A stretch of 64,000 bases of DNA from Pegoplata infirma. Taxonomy: Eukaryota > Arthropoda > Insecta > Diptera > Anthomyiidae. Shown in pieces: positions 1 to 12,432 of this stretch. The stretch spans positions 177,353,896 to 177,417,895 of the forward strand of contig OY992540.1 of NCBI GenBank assembly GCA_963921195.1, read 5' to 3'. The notes beneath the pieces were generated by a model that worked only from the letters and a program-made list of their open reading frames with translations, had not been told where the DNA came from and searched no databases. Within the stretch, counting starts at the first letter, position 1, and each line of letters opens with the position of its first letter. A program made the position numbers and the translations under genes.

Positions 1-637
1 CACTAATAACATCTTTTTGCTTAACCTTCTTTTAAAAAAGGGTAGTAATCCAGCAACACCATATCATCATACATTGCCAAAAACTTCACTTCAAGACACG
101 TACTAAAACATAAAAAAAATGCAAAACAATTTCGTTAACACATATCTGTGCAAAAAACACATTACAATTAATTTAATTACCTTTATTTTTTGGTATTTTC
201 TTGCAATGTTACTTTTTTATTGATAAAATGTTAGGTTTTTTTATTTTTTTTCACAAATTTTTCCTTTGACTGCCAAAATGCCTGTATTTGCGTCAATAAA
301 ATATCTTACTATGAAATTATTTAAATTAAATATGTTTTCATATTAAAATTTGACACATGGTTTTGAATTGTCAGAAAATAAAATTGTTCAACTTAAAATT
401 AAACATGAAACAATATTGATTTTCTAATAAAAATTCAAATTTGAATTTGTAACGAACGTTAATGACATCATATTAAATTTAAAGTTGGTAAAATTTAAAA
501 CAAAAAGGAGGCAATTTTAAAACAAAATTGTTATTTTAAAATCAATCATAAACAATATTAAAATTATAGATTTTTTCAAAAATACTTATGTAGCATAAAT
601 AAAATTGGAAATTTTTGATTTAAATATGGTTTTTTCC
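1..637. other. AT-rich DNA, no recognisable feature
   Basis: Long A/T runs and short scattered ORFs without recognisable domains. I see no terminal repeats here. Confidence 0.5.
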
Positions 638-1006
638 CTCAGTGTACGGTGTCATTTTGGTCAAAAAACTTTCGACACTGATTGCATTTTCTAAAACCCC
701 ACAAATTTTATTTTTTTTATGTTTAGAGGTGGGAATCCTTCCCTTCAACGGTTTTTTGGGTTTTTGTCGTTTTACAACATAAATGAAACAAAAATAAAAT
801 AATAGTATGGTTTTCAACATTAGAAATATGGGTTGCCTTAATAATTGAAAAAAATATTAACGAAAACTTCATCGCGATCGGTGCCGAACCTTTTTTAACA
901 TTCGCAGAAAAAAGAGCACACATTTCTTATTGATTTTTCATGTACTTTCTCACTATGATAGGTCCTTTTTGATATTTGCAAAAAAATGCAAATGGTTATA
1001 TCCCTA
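638..1006 (-). mobile_element. TAGGGATATAACC hAT-like element, copy 1 (one end missing)
   Basis: Inverted relative to the copy at 12433-12866. Both share the cgcgatcggtgccgaa block, the noncoding interior and the end GGTTATATCCCTA, which closes this copy at 1006. The other terminus (near 638) lacks the TIR, so no duplication can be scored and the start is approximate. Confidence 0.6.
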
Positions 1007-1489
1007 CTGCACAGTTTATACACGAAACAATTATTTCTAAAACTTACATTCAAAAACTATAATAAGTAAAGACTAATTATGGGACCGTTCCTTTTGACGT
1101 TTATAGGTGGGGTTAGTTGTTTATATGGTATCTGGGAAAGCTGGATGTTTTGTTTACCTTTTATTTTTCGCTATGAACAACTGAAAATGGTAATTTATCA
1201 ATATTTTCACAAAAAATTTGCACTTTCACAAGGCCAAAACTGCCTGAAGGAGCCTTCCAATGCTTTTGCGATGTACTAGAGAGTTCTTAACTATTGTCTT
1301 AGCTACAATTTTTGTCTTATGGGGCTATTCTAAAATTTTATTATTATAATAAGTGCTATTATTAGCAACCCAGAATTTTATTATAGATACCAAAAATTTC
1401 AACTCTAAAAAAAGCTTTATCAACTTTTTGTTGTTCTAAAACAATTTAATTTGAAATTTGAATTTAGACAACAAAATTTTATAAGCACA

Positions 1490-1570
1490 ATAGCTGTATG
1501 GGTAGGTGGGTGGTTTTGATATTTTGTTATTTTTGGAGGCATGGGTTCAAATCCCACCCATTTCTAACAA
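1490..1570 (+). ncRNA. tRNA-like module in left arm of foldback
   Basis: Perfect Pol III B-box-like GGTTCAAATCC at 1544-1554 followed within about 20 bases by a run of T (Pol III-type terminator). The A-box region (near 1490-1510) is only weakly matched. Mirrored at 2402-2470 on the minus strand. Confidence 0.45.
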
Positions 1571-2401
1571 ATATTTTTTTTTTTTGCCAATTTTTATTTT
1601 TTTTTATTACAAATATTATAATGCAGTTTTTTTTAATTTTTAAATTTCGCAATTTTTAAAAGATGCAAAAAAAATTGATTTTTGCATCTTTTTTTTCTGA
1701 AATTATTATTATTGTATGGTTTTAATTGGCTATTTCTCTCGCAAAAAAAATTATAATTGTCTTTAGAGGAAAAAAAAATAATATTTTTTTTTTAACTACA
1801 CTTTTTTGCATGCAAAAAAAATTGCAATAATTTTTGTAATAATATGTTTCTTATTTTTGACTACAATAATGCGTATTTTGACAAATTGCGAAAAAAATAC
1901 GGAATTTTGACGAAAACAAAATGTTGGTTTCTTGTTATAAATGAAAAAAATATCGTTATAGATGACAAAACTTGTTATAGACTGAAAAGTACATAACAAT
2001 ATTTTGTCATCTATAACAATATTTTTTTCATTTATAACAAGAAACCAACATTTTGTTTTCGTCAAAATTCCGTATTTTTTCGCAATTTGTCAAAATACGC
2101 ATTATTGTAGTCAAAAATAAGAAACATATTATTACAAAAATTATTGCAATTTTTTTTGCATGCAAAAAAGTGTAGTTAAAAAAAAATATTATTTTTTTTC
2201 CTCTAAAGACAATTATAATGTTTTTTTGCGAGAGAAATAGCCAATTAAAACCATACAATAATAATAATTTCAGAAAAAAAAGATGCAAAAATCAATTTTT
2301 TTTGCATCTTTTAAAAATTGCGAAATTTAAAAATTAAAAAAAACTGCAATATAATATTTGTAATAAAAAAAATAAAAATTGGCAAAAAAAATATTTGTTA
2401 G

Positions 2402-2470
2402 AAATGGGTGGGATTTGAACCCATGCCCCCAAAAATAACAAAATATCAAAACCACCCACCTACCCATACA
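2402..2470 (-). ncRNA. tRNA-like module in right arm of foldback
   Basis: Mirror of 1490-1570; B-box-like GGTTCAAATCC on the minus strand at 2421-2411, then T-runs on that strand. It retains the module's sequence but is unlikely to be a functional tRNA. Confidence 0.45.
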
Positions 2471-3054
2471 GCTATTGTGCTTATAAAATTTTGTTGTCTA
2501 AATTCAAATTTCAAATTAAATTGTTTTAGTACAACAAAAAGTTGATAAAGCTTTTTTTAGAGTTGAAATTTTTGGTATCTATAATAAAATTCTGGGTTGC
2601 TAATAATAGCACTTATTATAATAATAAAATTTTAGAATAGCCCCATTAGTATTGGATCGAAAATCTCAAGAGTTTGGCTGTTATAGGCCAAAATATCAAA
2701 AAAAAATTACAAAAAATGGTGAATTTTCTACATTTTCGACTTTTTGACCATGAAACCGAAGTTTTTTCTAAGTAATATGTTCAGAGAAATTGTAGCCCGA
2801 GACAATAGCTACAACTTTACTTTTGAAAATAAGTCAAAATTTCAAATAGTTTACGAAATATGAGCCCAAGAAAATTTGCAAATTTTCCAAACAAAAATAA
2901 AGTCTGAGGAAAAACTTCAAGTCAAAATCGGGAGGCTCGGTTTTCACCGTAGACGTATGGTCTAGTTGACTTTTTTGCTCAGTACAATCCCAAGAATCAG
3001 AAACGCGATGCGCCCATTAAGATTTTTTTCCTTCCTTACTAATCGCCCCACCCT

Positions 3055-3195
3055 AATATTGATGTAACTCAATGTAGCAATAAATAATTTCTGAAGCACA
3101 AATATAATTTTTTATAAAGTTTGATAAAAAATTAGAATTATTGAGAAAAGTGATTTAGTGTTCCGCCTGGCAGGGACAGGCTATTCGACTAGTTT
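3055..3195 (+). repeat. Dispersed repeat, inverted copy at 55950-56090
   Basis: Contains GGCAGGGACAGGCTATTCG and GATGTAACTCAATGTAGC. The same blocks occur in reverse order on the opposite strand near 55950-56090. It runs into a fragment of the CTCTGTAAATTAACAG family (3196-3360), also seen inside 28704-29521. Confidence 0.7.
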
Positions 3196-3369
3196 TACTA
3201 TAAACTCTGTAAATTAACAGTTTTTTTTTTTGCCAAAATCATTTTACAGAGTTTTTTAGTAAAATACCAAGAAATGTTGTTAGCTGGAAAAGTATGGTGT
3301 ACTCTGTTAAATTAGCAGAGTTTTTCTGTAATTTAACAGAGTTATTATTTTGAACTAAGGGGTGGATTT

Positions 3370-4030
3370 TTTTTTGCAATTTGTCAGAGACTATGAACTC
3401 ATTTAATTTTTAATCGTGATGGACTGTAAAAATACCACTTAATCACCACTTTCTTTGAAAATTTTGCAACCTGTCAACGTGGAATTCGAGGGAATTCTTT
3501 AAATTTTTGTCGATTTCAGTCTGTTGTTGCCATTTTAGCTCGCCCATTCGTGTTTTTTCCATAGTTCTTAATGTTAATTAAATAATTGCATTCAATAGGT
3601 TTGCCCCTCTCTATTATTTTCGCGATTACAACGGCCTTTAACACTTTGGACTTTAAATACAGTACTTTTTTCTTTTCGGAAGATCTAAGAGCTGTTGTGA
3701 GTCTCATTTTTATTGAAATTCGAAACAAAACAGTTTTGTTTTTATTGTTTAAGGAATTGCTATCCATAACAAATTGGATTCAGATCCTACTTGGTCTGTA
3801 TTACAAAATTCCTTATTTAAGTGATTCATAAAAAACTAGTAATTTTTTAACAAGTTGCCGAAAAATATTTTTTTTAAAGACTTCTTTCAGTCTTTTGATA
3901 ATTGTTATTATCAGTGCATTTTTTTATATTTTTCCGCTTATTCGTTAAAAAGATATATTCGATTAAAAAGTGAAAAACTCGATTCCTTATTAATGTGATT
4001 CTCGGTGTACATCCATTTTTATATATATAG
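3370..4030. other. AT-rich DNA without recognised genes
   Basis: Overlapping short ORFs on both strands (3516-3831) have no recognisable domain and oppose each other. Nothing else is supported. Confidence 0.4.
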
Positions 4031-4152
4031 ATAGACTAGCTGACCCGGTCCGCGTTGCACAGTGAGATAGCCCTATAGTAACTGCGGCAAAAAATGGTTT
4101 TTGGCGTGTCGTCCAATTTGGATGAAAATTTGGTTGAAATTTCAGCCTCATA

Positions 4153-4524
4153 CAGGGCCGGGTTAAGGTATGCCGGGGGCCCTGGGCACAGAAGTATTTG
4201 GGGGCCCCACTGGAAAAAAAATTAAAATCGAATGACAAGAAAAAGCTTTTAAATTTATATTTATTATAGTTAATTGGTACAAATTCAATTCATGTTGTTT
4301 ACTGTTTTAAGAAAAACAGAAAAAATAAATAAATAAAAAACAAAAAATAAAATTAAAAATTATACTCAGCCTTATTGTTAACTCAATTGACTAAGTGTTA
4401 TTGCATAAATTTGTATAAAAAAAAATTGTAAGCAAATATGTTATACTTTCTTCTTCTGGGGGCCCCCATGAGGTCGGGGCCCTGGGCACGTGCCCAGTGT
4501 GCCCTAAGGGTTAAAGCGCTACTG
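4153..4524. mobile_element. Short hAT-type element with GC-rich ends, perfect 8-bp TSD
   Basis: Flanked by GCCTCATA at 4145-4152 and 4525-4532. The ends are CAGGGCCGGGTTAAGG and the complement of CAGTAGCGCTTTAACC. Subterminal GGGCCCTGGGCAC occurs at both ends, inverted. 372 bp, noncoding. Confidence 0.82.
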
Positions 4525-5003
4525 GCCTCATAACTTCATTACTTTTTGGTCTAGAGCAAGTCAAAGTTGAGGTATGCCAACGCGCTTGAAATATGTTAGT
4601 TCAATATGTAATATTCAAAAGCTTATTAATAAAAAATACGTAATAAATATAACTTTAAAGTATTTTTTTAATTAATTTAGTTGTTGTAGAATGAGTACAT
4701 GAAAAAATAAATTTAAAAAAAAAACACAAAAAAAATTTCTTAACAACAGAATTGTGGTGTAAAAATTGAACATTTTGCTTTTTCAATGGACTAGGAAATA
4801 TAGAGCAGCCCCTCGCCCTAGGTGCAGACTTATATCAAATGAAAGATTGAAGTCTCAGGTTTCATTTAAAGTAAAGGACATATAGCAAAAGTTTGCAAAA
4901 GTACTTTAAACATACAAAAAAATGCAAAAAATACGCAACGCGCACATTCTGTCGCTATACGTATGTTAGCATGCAGTAGCATGTTTACAACTTTTTACTT
5001 TTA

Positions 5004-5310
5004 TTATACCCTCCAACCACAGTATGGGGGTATACTCACTTTGTCATTCCGTTTGTAACGCATCGAAATAATGGTCGGGGACCCCATGAAGTATATATAT
5101 TATTGATCTATGATCGATTCTAAGACATTCTGTGAATCTGTCTGTCCGTCCGTCTGTAGATAACACAATGCAGTCCAAAATAAAACAGCTAGACACCTGA
5201 AGTATGGCACAAATATGTCTCATGTTCATAGGCAGGTTAAGTTCGTGAATGGGAAAAATCGGGCCAAGGGGAAAAAAGTTCCCCCTTGAAGAACTGAACC
5301 AACATCTGAA
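5004..5310 (+). repeat. ATACCCTCCA dispersed fly repeat
   Basis: ATACCCTCC followed by a short hairpin, TTTGTCATTCCGTTTGTAAC, CATCGAAAT and a (GTCC)n/(GTCT)n tract. Related copies are at 16206, 32637, 34200-34330 and 54340-54625. Confidence 0.75.
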
Positions 5311-5560
5311 AAATACACATTTTTTACATGTTTTTTTGCATTTTTGTTAAATAAATGAAACATTTGGTACATTTATCGCGATGGTAAGGTGCTCTCAGAG
5401 TCCCCCATTGCATTTCAATGGGAGGTGGGCGTAATAGTGGGCGTGTTATTGTAATTTTTGCATGAAACATTTTAAATGATATAAATTACAGTAATATTAA
5501 ATTTGAAGGTTGAACCTATCATATTTTAGAAAATATGGCACTTTTTATGTTGAGGTTGTA

Positions 5561-6190
5561 CACTCAAAAAAATAAAACTGTAAAGTTAATAAATTTTTTT
5601 TTGTTAACTCGAGTTTACTGGCATTTTAGCAAATTTTTAGTTAAATTCAGCGTTTTAACTACTTTTTTTAGTTAAGTTCAATTTACAAAAATACTACTTT
5701 CGAACAAATTTTGAATTAATTTTTTCTGTTGACTTTAAAACTCAGTTTACGAATTTTTATTAATTAATTTGCTGATTTCTCGTAACATATTTGTCAAGTG
5801 AAAAAATGTTAGAAATTTCTTGTATAGCCTCCTATGCAAATCTCATAAGTTTTACTTAAGCTGAACTTAATGCTGTGAAAAAAAGAGAACAAATAAGCGA
5901 AGTGTTACTGTATAAAATCAATATTTAACAAACTTACAATTTTTTTACAAAAAGTTTAGCTGAACTTAACTAATTTTTTTTTGTTAATACGAACATAAAA
6001 ATGTTACGAACTTTTCAGCTGAATTTTTAGTTAAAGTTACGGTTTTTTTGCTATATTCATTCTACGAAAAGTTAACTAAATATTTTTAGTTAAATTAACT
6101 AGAAATTTAGTAGGTTCAAAATCAGGTGTTTTTTTAGTTAAATTTAACTAAATTTTTTGCTAACTTTACAGTTTTTTTTTTTTTTTTGAG
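5561..6190. mobile_element. MITE, CACTCAAAAAAA ends, GTTAAATT-rich interior
   Basis: The left end CACTCAAAAAAATAAAACTG is mirrored at 6160-6190. The interior consists of many copies of TTTTTAGTTAAATT in both orientations. The flanking duplication is not clear; noncoding. Confidence 0.6.
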
Positions 6191-6777
6191 GCTGGTGGGG
6201 GTAAAAGTGGACCAAAGTTCAATTTTTTTTTTCCGATAATGTTTGTAACAATATAACATTCAAGTATACCAAAATTGAAAGTTATACCTAAAGTATTACG
6301 GATAATACGGCATTTTACAAATTTCGATAGTATGGGGCAGACCTTTGAAGATTTAATTCCCTAATTCAATTTCTTAAATCTGATTTAAAATAATTGAATT
6401 AATTCCCTGTTTCTATAAATCGAAAAGAATTAATTCATTATTTAATTCACTTAATTTCATTGCAAAGAATTAATTCTTTGATTTGATTAAATTGAATTAA
6501 TACATTTTGATTTGAATCAACTGATTCAAATCACTTTGATTTGAATCAACTGATTCAAATCACTTTTGATTTAAATCAACTGATTCAAATCACTTTTGGT
6601 TTGAATCAACTTGATTTAAACTTTTTTCACTGAAATCAAACACTAAAAATGCACATTATAAAAATCTTATCATGTCTGATTGCGTTAAAGTCATTGGAAT
6701 ATCGTCAATTTTAAACACACGCCATCAATAAACAACACTCCAAATTGTACAGTTTTATTAAATGTGTACCTTTAGTC

Positions 6778-7219
6778 TAGAGTTGGGCGCTGGTCACGTG
6801 ATTTGCTTGATTCACGTGAATCACGCGTGAGTGATTTTCATTTCAATCACGTGATTGTGAGTGAGCGTGATTTGAAAAAAAAAAACTGAGTGAGTGATTA
6901 GTGAGTGAGTCATTTATTTTTTGCGTGATTAGATTTTTTGATTTGCCCAATTTTTCTTTAAATTTTCGTGAAAAGTTTTTTTTTTAATTTTTTTTTTTTG
7001 GTAAGAAAATTTTATTGCGTGAGTGGATTTTGCGTGACTCACGCGTGAGCGTGATTGAATCTGTCGTGAGTCACGCGTGAGTGTGAGTAAGTTTTTATTA
7101 CTCACGTTAATAGTGAGTGAGCGTGAGTAAAGAAATATTGCGTGAGTGATTAGTGAGTGATCCGATTATTTTTTGCGTGAGTGAGTGTGAGTCTAAATCC
7201 ACTCACGCGCCTATCTCTA
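6778..7219. mobile_element. Nested hAT MITE of CACGTGA/GTGAG repeats, perfect 8-bp TSD
   Basis: Ends TAGAGTTGGGCGC and the complement of TAGAGATAGGCGC, flanked by CTTTAGTC at 6770-6777 and 7220-7227. The 442-bp interior is almost entirely CACGTGA, GTGAGTGA and CACGCGTGAG in both orientations. Diverged relatives lie at 47485-47585 and 51836-52000. Confidence 0.85.
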
Positions 7220-7436
7220 CTTTAGTCAATAACGAATTTGAATTTTTTGCGGGCTAAAAAATGCAGCTTGTGCGCTGCCAATAAAATGTACACTATTAAA
7301 TTCTGTTGCTTTGACTTTTTGCTTGCTACTACCGCACAAGCATAAATGTTATAGTATATGTGTGCGTGTGTAAAGTAAATACTTTGATTTAAGAAAAAAA
7401 TGTTTAAATCAACTGATTCAAAACATTTTTGATTTG

Positions 7437-7650
7437 AATCAATTGATTTGAATCAAATTGATTTGAATCAATTGATTTGAATCAAATTGATTTGAATCAA
7501 TTGATTTGAATCAAATTGATTTGAATCAATTGATTTGAATCAAATTGATTTGAATCAATTGATTTGAATCAAATTGATTTGAATCAATTGATTTGAATCA
7601 AATTGATTTGAATCAATTGATTTGAATCAAATTGATTTGAATCAAGTGAA
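7437..7650. repeat. Perfect 29-bp tandem repeat
   Basis: About seven virtually identical units, each a 14-bp plus a 15-bp half differing by one A (AATTGATTTGAATC and AAATTGATTTGAATC). Every half is itself partly palindromic. Homogeneity implies recent expansion. Confidence 0.9.
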
Positions 7651-9089
7651 TTAATTCTTGTTTGATTTGAATCAAGTGAATCAATTCATTATTTAAACAA
7701 GGAATTAAACAAAAAATTAGTTAATTCTTTCAACAAATAGTTGAAATTAATTCTTTTGAATCAAATCATCAAGAATTAATTCCTTGATTTATTAATATGA
7801 ATTAATCTTTTTGCGAATCAAATCAAAAACTGAATTAATTCTTCAAAGGTCTGGTATGGGAGTGGGCGTAAAAGTGAGAAAACATCGATTCTGTTTTCTA
7901 TTGCACCTCGATCTTAATATACAGTGTCGGGCAAAACTAAAGTACGGGACCGCGTCCAGAAGTAGCCTTTAGTTCCACCTTCTGTTTGCACTATCTATAG
8001 GGAAATCTATAGAGAAACAGACAGACGTAACGTTAATTATACTACAAAGGGACGTTTCATTTTACGCATTATTATCGAATGGTGGCTTTTAATATCGTCG
8101 GTGCGCCGACCAGAACACCTATGTGTAATTTTTTTATTTTTTTTTATTGGCCCATTAGGAAGCCTATCAGGTAATGCATTTATCCCCCAAAGCGTTTCCC
8201 GTTATCTCAAATGGTTTCAAAGTTAGCTTAAACTCCTATGTGTTACCTATAATAGAAATTCTCCGGCAAAAACACTTATGTGTTATTAGTACACATAACT
8301 GTTTTTGATTTAAACGTAAAAACATTGCGTCTGCTTTGGTTTTTTTATAAATTGATATTTTAAAAGTTTTCTGAACATTTTTTTTGTAATATTCCGAAAC
8401 TTTATTGCGTAACACTGTGCAACACGATTTAAAAAAAATAATTTCCAAATTTTTTTTAAATGCGTTTTGAATAAGCTAAAAAAAGTATAAAGTATAATTC
8501 TCAGGTAAATAATATCAAAAGATGTCTTTAGTGAAATTTTAAGGCGGTTCTTTTCTAAGAACATACATATACATACATTAACGCTGTGTGTCCCATTTTT
8601 ACGTGTCGTTTTGGTACTTTTTTTAAATATCCTCTTAGAAAACCATTAAAACGTGCGGTTAAAGGGTTAAAATGTTCTACAAAAAAATTTGTTTTACATA
8701 AAATTTTACTAGGGGTTGTCACAGGTAAAAATTTTGTGCGAAAAGTGCAAAATGCTTAAATAAATTTAATTGTAAATTATCACAAACTGTTAAATTGTTT
8801 TTCGCCAAAGTCGTGTAAAATAAGTAAAAAAAAATATAAATATTCTTCTCAGCTAAATGATGATGTCTTCAGTGAAATTTGATGGCGGTTCTTTTCTTGG
8901 AACACATTATCTTCCATTTTTGGGGGTAATCTTGGTCCTTTTGCCAAATACCCTCATAGAACTTCACTTAAACGTGCGTTAAAAGAGTTAAAATGTTCTA
9001 CAAAAAAGTTCTGCAGCAAATTTTACTAGGGTTTCTCAAAGGCCAAAAGTTCGTGCGAAAAGTGCTTAAAAAAGTAAAATTGTAAAGTA

Positions 9090-9643
9090 CACAGAAAAAA
9101 ATAAAAAAAATATTTGAGTAAATTTTTAATACTATTGAGTAAAAAATTACTCAATTTTGCACCAGTAAACGATTTAATAGTATTGAGTAAATTTTTAATA
9201 AAAATTTTTTAAATGTTTTAAAAAAAATTTGAGTAAATTTTTAATTGACACAATTAAAAATTTACTCAAAATTTATCTATTTATTTTTTTTTTAAGTTTA
9301 AAAAAATTTTAAATTTTTTTACAAAAAAAAAAAAAAACTTGTTTTTCAAACTTTACCAAACATATTTATGTCTCAAAAACATAGGAAAATTTTATAAAGA
9401 CGATTACAAACTTTCATATACATACACCAAAAACTTTAAACTAAACGAGAATTCAAAAAACTATGAGAGTTCAAAAAAAAAAATAAAAAAATCTATTAAA
9501 TTTTTATTAAATTATTTACTTAAATTGTTTTTAAAATTTTTGAGTAAATTTTTAATTGCGTCAATTAAAAAATTACTTAATTTTTGTTTTTAAATTTAAA
9601 CAAGTGATTACTCAAATTTGTTTCCTTCATATTTTTTTCTGTG
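9090..9643. mobile_element. TA-flanked MITE, CACAGAAAAAAAT ends
   Basis: CACAGAAAAAAAT at the left, ATTTTTTTCTGTG at the right, TA at 9088-9089 and 9644-9645. The interior is repeats of GAGTAAATTTTTAAT. Same termini as 31918-33988; Tc1/mariner-like by duplication. Confidence 0.75.
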
Positions 9644-10654
9644 TATCTTGGTAAGACACAATTTAACAAATTATGATAATTTAAAATTTTCCTTTTTAAA
9701 CATTTTGCTTACATCGCACGAACTTTTGGCCTTTGACAACCCCTAGTAAAATTTGATGCAGAAAATGTTTGTAAAATTGTTTAACCCTTTAAACGTATGC
9801 CTTAGTAGTGGTCTATGATGATATTTAAGAAAAAGTACCAAAATGAGGATAAAGGGTTAAAATGTTCTAAGAAAAGAACCGCCATCAATTTTCACTGAAT
9901 TATCTCTTAACTTTATTTACCTCAGAAGCAGATTTATATTTTTTTTCGACTTAAGTATTTCACTCGACTTTTGCAAAAAAAAAGTTTAACAGTTTTTGAT
10001 AATTTACAATTTTACTTTTTTAACCATTTTGCACATTGCAGGAACTTCTGGACTTTGACAACCCCTAGTAAAATTTGATGCAGAAAATCTTTGTAGAAGA
10101 TTTTAACCCGTTAATGTACGTTTTTTTGGTATAGGTGGTGTTGTATGAGGATATTTAAAAAAAGGACAAAAATGACCCCTAAAAATGGCAGATAGAGGGT
10201 TAATATGTTCTACGAAAAGATTCGCCATTACATTTCACTGAAGATACATTTTGCCTTTTTTTGCATCAGAATTATATTTAATACTTTTTTTGACTTATTC
10301 CTTATTATTATTTTGGTTTTCCTGATAATCACTTTCTGCATTGGTAAAGTTTTTCCGCCTCTTTGTGATAATAAAATTCACATCAGAAGTTTTCAGCCTT
10401 GCAAAGTACGAAATGAAAAACTTTTTACAACAAACACATGGGATGAAAAAAAACACCAAAATAATTTTACGTGTGTTTATTGTAGTAAATGTTGCATTAC
10501 GCACATTGCAAGGATAAAAATTCTAACGTCAATACCATCCATATTTCGCTACAAGTCCTTGCGGATATATAACTTGCAAAATTTTTACTTTTGAACAACA
10601 AATAAAAATTTATTTAAAATAAATTTAAGAACAAAAACACCTATGTGTATTATA

Positions 10655-11218
10655 CACTCATAGAAATCCTACAGTATTCCTTACTAAAAAGTTGGTAGTC
10701 ATTACTAATTGTTAGTATTAAAGGGCCCTACAACGCGTTAGTCAATTTTTACTAACGCAGTTATAAAAAAACGGTAAACAAATTTAAAAGCGAAAAACTA
10801 TCCAAAACCGATTTTGAAAAATTTTTTAACAAAAAAAATTGTTTCAAAAATATATAATTTTTAAGTTTGATAGCTGGCAATGATCTATTTCGGAATTTTT
10901 TAAAAAAAATATATATTTATTTTTTTTCAACGAAAATTTGCTATGTTCGTTTGAAAAAAAAAAAATATATTTAAAAATGTAAATTTTACCATATTAGGTG
11001 TCAAAAATAATTTTCCAAATTTTTTAAAATTACTAACAAAAATTATTAAAAAATCGGTAAAAAATCAGTATTCAGTAAAGTTTAAAGTATTCCAATTTCA
11101 AAAAAATAACTAAATTTATACTGTAAAGCTAAATTTATACTGTAAATTACTAAAAAAGTAGTATAGTTAGAGTTATAACACTTTTACTGTATTTTTTACT
11201 GTAGGATTATTTTGAGTG
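10655..11218. mobile_element. TA-flanked MITE, CACTCATAGAAATCCTACAG ends
   Basis: The TIR includes CCTACAGTA at both ends with TA at 10653-10654 and 11219-11220. The interior carries repeated TTACTAA-like motifs. Noncoding, about 564 bp. Confidence 0.72.
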
Positions 11219-11479
11219 TATATTTTTTATAAACATGTAAAAAGTCCGAAACAAAATCACCTATGTGAAGTTTTTTTGTTAAAATCTTGTACCACTTCAG
11301 AATAAAAAAAGATTTTGTATGTTTTTCAACGCGTAATATTTTTAAATGGGTTTAGGAAAAATAAAAAAAAATTACTTTAAAAAAATGTTGCGAATTGGCA
11401 AAATAAAACGGTTTTTTTGCTCTCCTGAACAATTCATAAAAAACACATAGGTGTTCTGGTCGGCGCACCGACGATATAG

Positions 11480-12432
11480 CTAAAGTTCCATGTTGCGTCT
11501 TCGATAAGTAATATTTATGCTGCAAATTTAAATAAAACTGGTTTAGCCGTTTTTATGTGAAGAAATAACTTTTATTAAATAAAAAAAGGGAATGGCATTT
11601 TTTACCCCTTTGCCGAACCGCGCTCTACCATGAACTGTAGTTTCAGCTCGGTTAGTACTATCAGTAGTAAAAGATAAAATAACGTTGAGTATAGCATAAA
11701 GGGGCGAGGAACTTACGCCTCTTTGTCGAATCGTGTTCTTATATGTCCTATAGTGCCACCATCTTTTTTTTTTTTTGTTTGACCAACGCTCAGGGGATGT
11801 CCACTATGAATTTTTCTGGATAATATGAAACTAGTAAGAAACAAACCAGGATGTCTTAAATTTTTAGAAAAAATTAAAATTTTTCTTTCACACTTTTCTC
11901 AATTCAAAAACCATATATAAAAAAATTATAATACATAATTATAATTAGAGCCTGAGCTCGACTGTCTTTACAGAAACAATAATTTAAAAATAACGACTAT
12001 AAGTCGCCCTAAGTGGCAATAATCAGTATCTTTGGAAAAATGGCAACACCTAACATTTGTGTCTAAAATATAGACCATGTCTGGCAATGTTTGCAAAATA
12101 ACTACTTAGATCAGAATTGATGAAGGAGAGGAAGAAGAATAATGATTACTAAAAATAAAAGTTGGTTTACACAAAATGACAATAACAACTCTTCTGTTAG
12201 AAAAAACAACAGCAACAACCATACTCGAATTGAAAAAATCAGCTTTAGTTGATACCTTGTCGGCTGCGATCTGTAAATAATTTTCACATATAGAGTTCCA
12301 TTGACTATTAACTAAATAAATTTGACATTAAAAGTTTTTCTGAAGATTATTATACCTGGATAATATGAAACTAGTAAGAAACAAACCAGGATGTCTTAAA
12401 TTTTAGAAAAAATTAAAATTTTTCTTTCACAC
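11480..12432. repeat. Decayed dispersed repeat with a duplicated segment
   Basis: Contains imperfect units with CGCCCCTTTG..GAA, also seen at 7920-8090 and 13060-13400. A segment starting CTGGATAATATGAAACTAG is present twice (11816 and 12356); the second copy is split by the hAT at 12433. Confidence 0.55.

Larger units (their letters stand above)
1320..2645. mobile_element. 1.3-kb foldback element with tRNA-like arms, TTA duplication
   Basis: Near-perfect palindrome centred near 1983. The ends are TGGGGCTATTCTAAAA and its complement, directly flanked by TTA (1317-1319 and 2646-2648). A 3-bp TTA/TAA duplication with GGGG-type ends fits PIF/Harbinger-like elements (inference). Each arm of about 650 bp carries a tRNA-like module and long T/A runs. 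There is no transposase; ORFs in the arms are low-complexity. Confidence 0.8.
4040..5470 (+). repeat. Decayed dispersed repeat with GACCCGGTCCGCGTTGC head
   Basis: The head at about 4040 matches those at about 62818 and, more weakly, 21765. The body carries GTGGGCG motifs (5425-5450) and is interrupted by a hAT at 4153-4524. This head is common in dipteran dispersed repeats; I did not assign a class. Confidence 0.5.
6338..7853. mobile_element. hAT-type element built of GATTTGAATCAA repeats
   Basis: The ends are CAGACCTTTGAAGA and CTTCAAAGGTCTG. Flanks are GTATGGGG (6330-6337) and GTATGGGA (7854-7861), an 8-bp duplication with one mismatch. The interior is mostly AATTAATTC and GATTTGAATCAA palindromic blocks, with a perfect tandem array and a nested hAT. 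No transposase. Confidence 0.78.
8095..11474. mobile_element. 3.4-kb TIR element with CG-rich end TCGTCGGTGCGCC
   Basis: The same sequence in inverted orientation closes both ends, with about 36 bp of near-identical TIR running on into AGAACACCTATGTGT. A TA dinucleotide flanks both ends (8093-8094, 11475-11476). The motif ACACCTATGTGT or CACATAGGTG recurs inside. The middle holds four related blocks of about 340 bp with GAACCGCCATCAA, two in each orientation. There is no recognisable transposase; ORF 10205-10594 has no known domain. It hosts two TA-flanked MITEs. Its ends match the element at 38253-39192. Confidence 0.75.

Noticed and set aside
7437..7650. Regular short repeats resembling a CRISPR array
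   Set aside because: Head-to-tail repeats without spacers in an insect genome.
10205..10594. 129-aa ORF in the 3.4-kb element
   Set aside because: Cysteine-containing but matches no family I know, is opposed by an ORF on the other strand and lies in a repeat block; no support as a transposase.
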